From: an uncultured SAR86 cluster bacterium
GTDB taxonomy: Bacteria; Pseudomonadota; Gammaproteobacteria; Magnimaribacterales; D2472
NCBI GenBank assembly: GCA_902518715.1
Contig: CABYHU010000008.1
Coordinates: forward strand, 1 to 41,995
Reading direction: 5' to 3'
Length of the DNA: 41,995 bases
The position numbers and the translations under genes are program-made. The notes under the pieces are model-generated. The model worked only from the letters and a program-made list of their open reading frames with translations, ran no database searches and was not told the origin of the DNA. Below are positions 39,980 through 41,995 of this stretch, piece after piece. Within the stretch, counting starts at the first letter, position 1; every line of letters starts with the position of its first letter.

Positions 39980-40261
39980 ATGCCTAAGGGAACAAAATTT
40001 CAGATTATGGTTTGGAATGAGCTAAAAAAAATTCCAGAGGGTGAAGTAAGAACTTACAAGGAGATCGCTTTAGCTATTGGAAAACCAAATTCTGCTCGTG
40101 CTGTTGCAAATGCATGTGGGAAAAACCCAAGACCAATTGAAATACCCTGTCACAGGGTGATTAGGTCCGATGGATGTCTAGGAGGGTATAGTGGCAAAGG
40201 CGGGATTTCTACAAAGCGCAAACTTCTAAAAAGAGAGGGAATATCATTAAATAGATTATAA
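39980..40261 (+). CDS. MGMT-family DNA-binding domain protein, mini form
   Basis: 93 residues: only the C-terminal, DNA-binding/alkyl-accepting domain of O6-methylguanine-DNA methyltransferase. FQIMVWNELKKIPEGEVRTYKEIA starts the helix-turn-helix region, ARAVANACGKNP carries the arginine finger, and the acceptor motif IPCHRVI holds C57. Because Cys is kept, it is not an alkyltransferase-like protein of the Cys-lacking type, though such short proteins usually act as ATLs. Repair of alkylated guanine is the inferred role. ATG follows the VOC stop with no gap. Confidence 0.85.
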   Translation: MPKGTKFQIMVWNELKKIPEGEVRTYKEIALAIGKPNSARAVANACGKNPRPIEIPCHRVIRSDGCLGGYSGKGGISTKRKLLKREGISLNRL

Positions 40262-40269
40262 TACGATCT

Positions 40270-40860
40270 ATGAATTTTAAGTTTCCAGATAGTTACAAGG
40301 CGAACAGACCTAAGCCATTTCAATGGCTTGGTAAAATATTAATAAAGCTTTCTGGATGGAAAATAAAAGGCCAAATATCAGATCTGTATGAAAACAAGAA
40401 GTTTGTTGCTATCGTTGCGCCACATACATCAAACTGGGATGCAGTGGTAGGCTTGGCGGCTATTGCAGCAGTTGACTTAAAAGTATATTTCATAGGTAAA
40501 CACACGGTCTTCAAAGGGATATTGGGAAAATTCATGAAATATATGGGAGGTATTCCTGTTGATAGATCAAAGCCAGGTGGGCTTATAAAAGACCTACTCA
40601 GGCAAGTTGAAGATAAAAAAAATGGACTTATTGGTCTTGCACCAGAGGGGACAAGGTCAAAAGTAGGTGAGTGGAAAACAGGATTCTTAAGAATTGCTAG
40701 AGAGCTTAATTCAGGAGTTGTGTTAGTTTCACTGGATTTTCTTAAGAAAGAGTTAGTTTTTGGTAAAGAGTTTATGCCAACTGGAGATGATAAGCAGGAT
40801 ATTTTGAATATCAAAGAATACTACAATGCTTTTACACCAAAAAATCCAGCCAACTTCTAA
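40270..40860 (+). CDS. LPLAT-family acyltransferase (PlsC-like, second copy)
   Basis: 196 residues. HTSNWD (H52, D57) is the HX4D motif and APEGTRS (EGTR 126-129) the second; PVDRSKPGG lies between. This short, soluble-looking form with WKTGFLRIARE is common in Gammaproteobacteria as a 1-acyl-glycerol-3-phosphate acyltransferase-like protein of uncertain substrate. It has no N-terminal membrane span, unlike the plsC at 3958. Convergent with the esterase; stop codons overlap (CTAA). Confidence 0.82.
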   Translation: MNFKFPDSYKANRPKPFQWLGKILIKLSGWKIKGQISDLYENKKFVAIVAPHTSNWDAVVGLAAIAAVDLKVYFIGKHTVFKGILGKFMKYMGGIPVDRSKPGGLIKDLLRQVEDKKNGLIGLAPEGTRSKVGEWKTGFLRIARELNSGVVLVSLDFLKKELVFGKEFMPTGDDKQDILNIKEYYNAFTPKNPANF

Positions 40861-41995
40861 AATAAATCCAATACTTTACAAATCTCAGAACTCTCATGAC
40901 TTCTTTGATATATCTCATCATCTAAAATAAGAGTTGAATCATCAGACGAATCATATTCTGGCCATAGCACCGCATCATCATTATTAGGATTCCCAGTTTG
41001 AGCAAAAGATAACCAGTAAGATTGAATCTCTCTGGTTAGTTCTTTGTCAGCCTCATTTGTTGGTAGCCACTCATCATGAGTATCAAAAACGTAAGGAAGT
41101 TCTGCACCATGAAAGGCTCCATATTTTTTTGCCAATTCATTATCTCTAACCCTATTAAATTGATATACCCAGGTTTTACCTCCTTTTTTTCTTAACTCTT
41201 CAGCCATAAATAAAGAAGGGCAAACAAAATTTTTAGCTGTAATTAATAGATCCATCTTTCTAACAGGATCTTTAATATCATCTAGAAGATGCAAAAGCTT
41301 TATTTTTTTCTCAGGAGTTGTTTCCTCATCTAGCCATAGACTGATATTCACATTCCCATCAAAATATAAGGACCATTCATCATTGTTTGATCCAATCAGA
41401 AGATCTACTTTTTCAATATTCCAGCTTTTAAAAGTATCAGATAAGTTTCCAATCATAGAGAAACCATCATCAACATAGTTAAAGTAGTGCTCAGCATACA
41501 CTTCTTCTGAAACCTCAAGTATTTCTTCAGCGCTAACATTTTTTAAATTTTTAAGTGATGGATCTTTAAAAGAATTTGCAAAACTATTTGCCAGTTTTCT
41601 AACATTTGAGCCTGAAGTTGGATAGGTAAAGGAAGATCCGCCACTTTGATGGATTGCTTTATGAAATAAATTTTTGCTTAAGGGAGAAGCTATTAAATGA
41701 CTTATACCCCCAGCGCCTGCTGATTCACCAACTAAAGTAACATTAGATGGATCACCGCCAAAAAAAGAAACATATTTTTGTATCCATTCAAGGGCCAAAA
41801 TCTGATCATATAAAGCAAGATTAGGGCTTTCAATATCAGGATGAGAAAAAAACCCAAATACTCCAAGACGATATGGAATACTTATAAGTATAAAGCCTTT
41901 GTTAGCAATATTATGACCATGATAATTAGGCTCATATGCCCAGCCAGCTTTATTGCTTCCACCGTGAATATAAACAATTACAGGTAAATTATTTT
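40857..41995 (-). CDS. Type-B carboxylesterase (partial, 5' end outside window)
   Basis: The frame is open from the window edge leftward to TAG at 40857-40859, about 379 residues; family members have about 500, so the first 120 or so are missing. An internal TTG at 41798 is not the start, since upstream residues continue the family sequence: VIVYIHGGSNKAGW (oxyanion hole), IPYRLGVFGFF, and LALYDQILALEWIQKYV. Nucleophile Ser is in VGESAGAGG, catalytic His in FHGAELPYVFD and an acid residue lies between. Hydrolyses esters of unknown type (para-nitrobenzyl esterase group). Confidence 0.92.
   Translation of the reverse strand, partial: NNLPVIVYIHGGSNKAGWAYEPNYHGHNIANKGFILISIPYRLGVFGFFSHPDIESPNLALYDQILALEWIQKYVSFFGGDPSNVTLVGESAGAGGISHLIASPLSKNLFHKAIHQSGGSSFTYPTSGSNVRKLANSFANSFKDPSLKNLKNVSAEEILEVSEEVYAEHYFNYVDDGFSMIGNLSDTFKSWNIEKVDLLIGSNNDEWSLYFDGNVNISLWLDEETTPEKKIKLLHLLDDIKDPVRKMDLLITAKNFVCPSLFMAEELRKKGGKTWVYQFNRVRDNELAKKYGAFHGAELPYVFDTHDEWLPTNEADKELTREIQSYWLSFAQTGNPNNDDAVLWPEYDSSDDSTLILDDEIYQRSHESSEICKVLDLF

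Overview
The window is about 42 kb of low-GC DNA from a bacterial chromosome. Gene content and order match the replication-origin neighbourhood of Gammaproteobacteria: trkA-trkH, a lipid A acyltransferase, glycyl-tRNA synthetase, plsC, gyrB-recF-dnaN-dnaA, rpmH-rnpA-yidC-mnmE, mnmG-rsmG-parA-parB, the atp operon, then glmU-glmS. From memory this order resembles the dnaA flank of Pseudomonas. The AT-rich composition, very tight gene packing, frequent TTG starts and missing extras (no yidD, no atpI, no glyQ/glyS pair, short GyrB) suggest a streamlined marine gammaproteobacterium of the SAR86 type. That placement is inference; no rRNA gene is present to test it.

Region 1 (1-10089) has the TrkA tail and TrkH (potassium uptake), a convergent LpxL/HtrB-type acyltransferase, a single-chain alpha2-type GlyRS with a PlsC-type acyltransferase, and the leftward operon dnaA-dnaN-recF-gyrB. 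A near-perfect parS site for ParB lies inside the 3' end of recF. Region 2 (10090-17682) has a DnaA box between dnaA and rpmH, the rpmH-rnpA-yidC-mnmE run, a 208-bp gap with DnaA-box-like sites and an AT-rich tract, and then mnmG-rsmG-parA-parB in overlapping order. Base composition of the + strand changes from T/G-rich to A/C-rich at that gap, making it the best oriC candidate, although the sign is the reverse of the common rule. Region 3 (17683-27314) is the atp operon (B-E-F-H-A-G-D-C) behind a good sigma-70 promoter, then glmU and glmS. atpE carries an apparent one-base insertion in a T run.

Region 4 (27317-32378) is accessory: small hypothetical and membrane proteins, a lipoprotein, two tandem endonuclease/exonuclease/phosphatase-fold proteins on the opposite strand, and a DUF6994-like protein. 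Five copies or remnants of one short repeat sit in the gaps after these genes, giving a cassette-like look.

Region 5 (32386-36949) is a secreted/envelope cluster: an NTF2-like protein, a formylglycine-type sulfatase, a possible 17-residue cysteine-rich micropeptide, a parallel beta-helix protein and a diheme cytochrome c. Region 6 (36957-41995) holds small transport, stress and housekeeping genes: a tiny glycine-rich membrane protein, MerC-like, SMR efflux, YrbL-like, a nucleosidase, a double VOC protein, a mini MGMT, a second PlsC-like acyltransferase and the 3' part of a type-B carboxylesterase. I saw no tRNA, rRNA, CRISPR array, insertion sequence or prophage.
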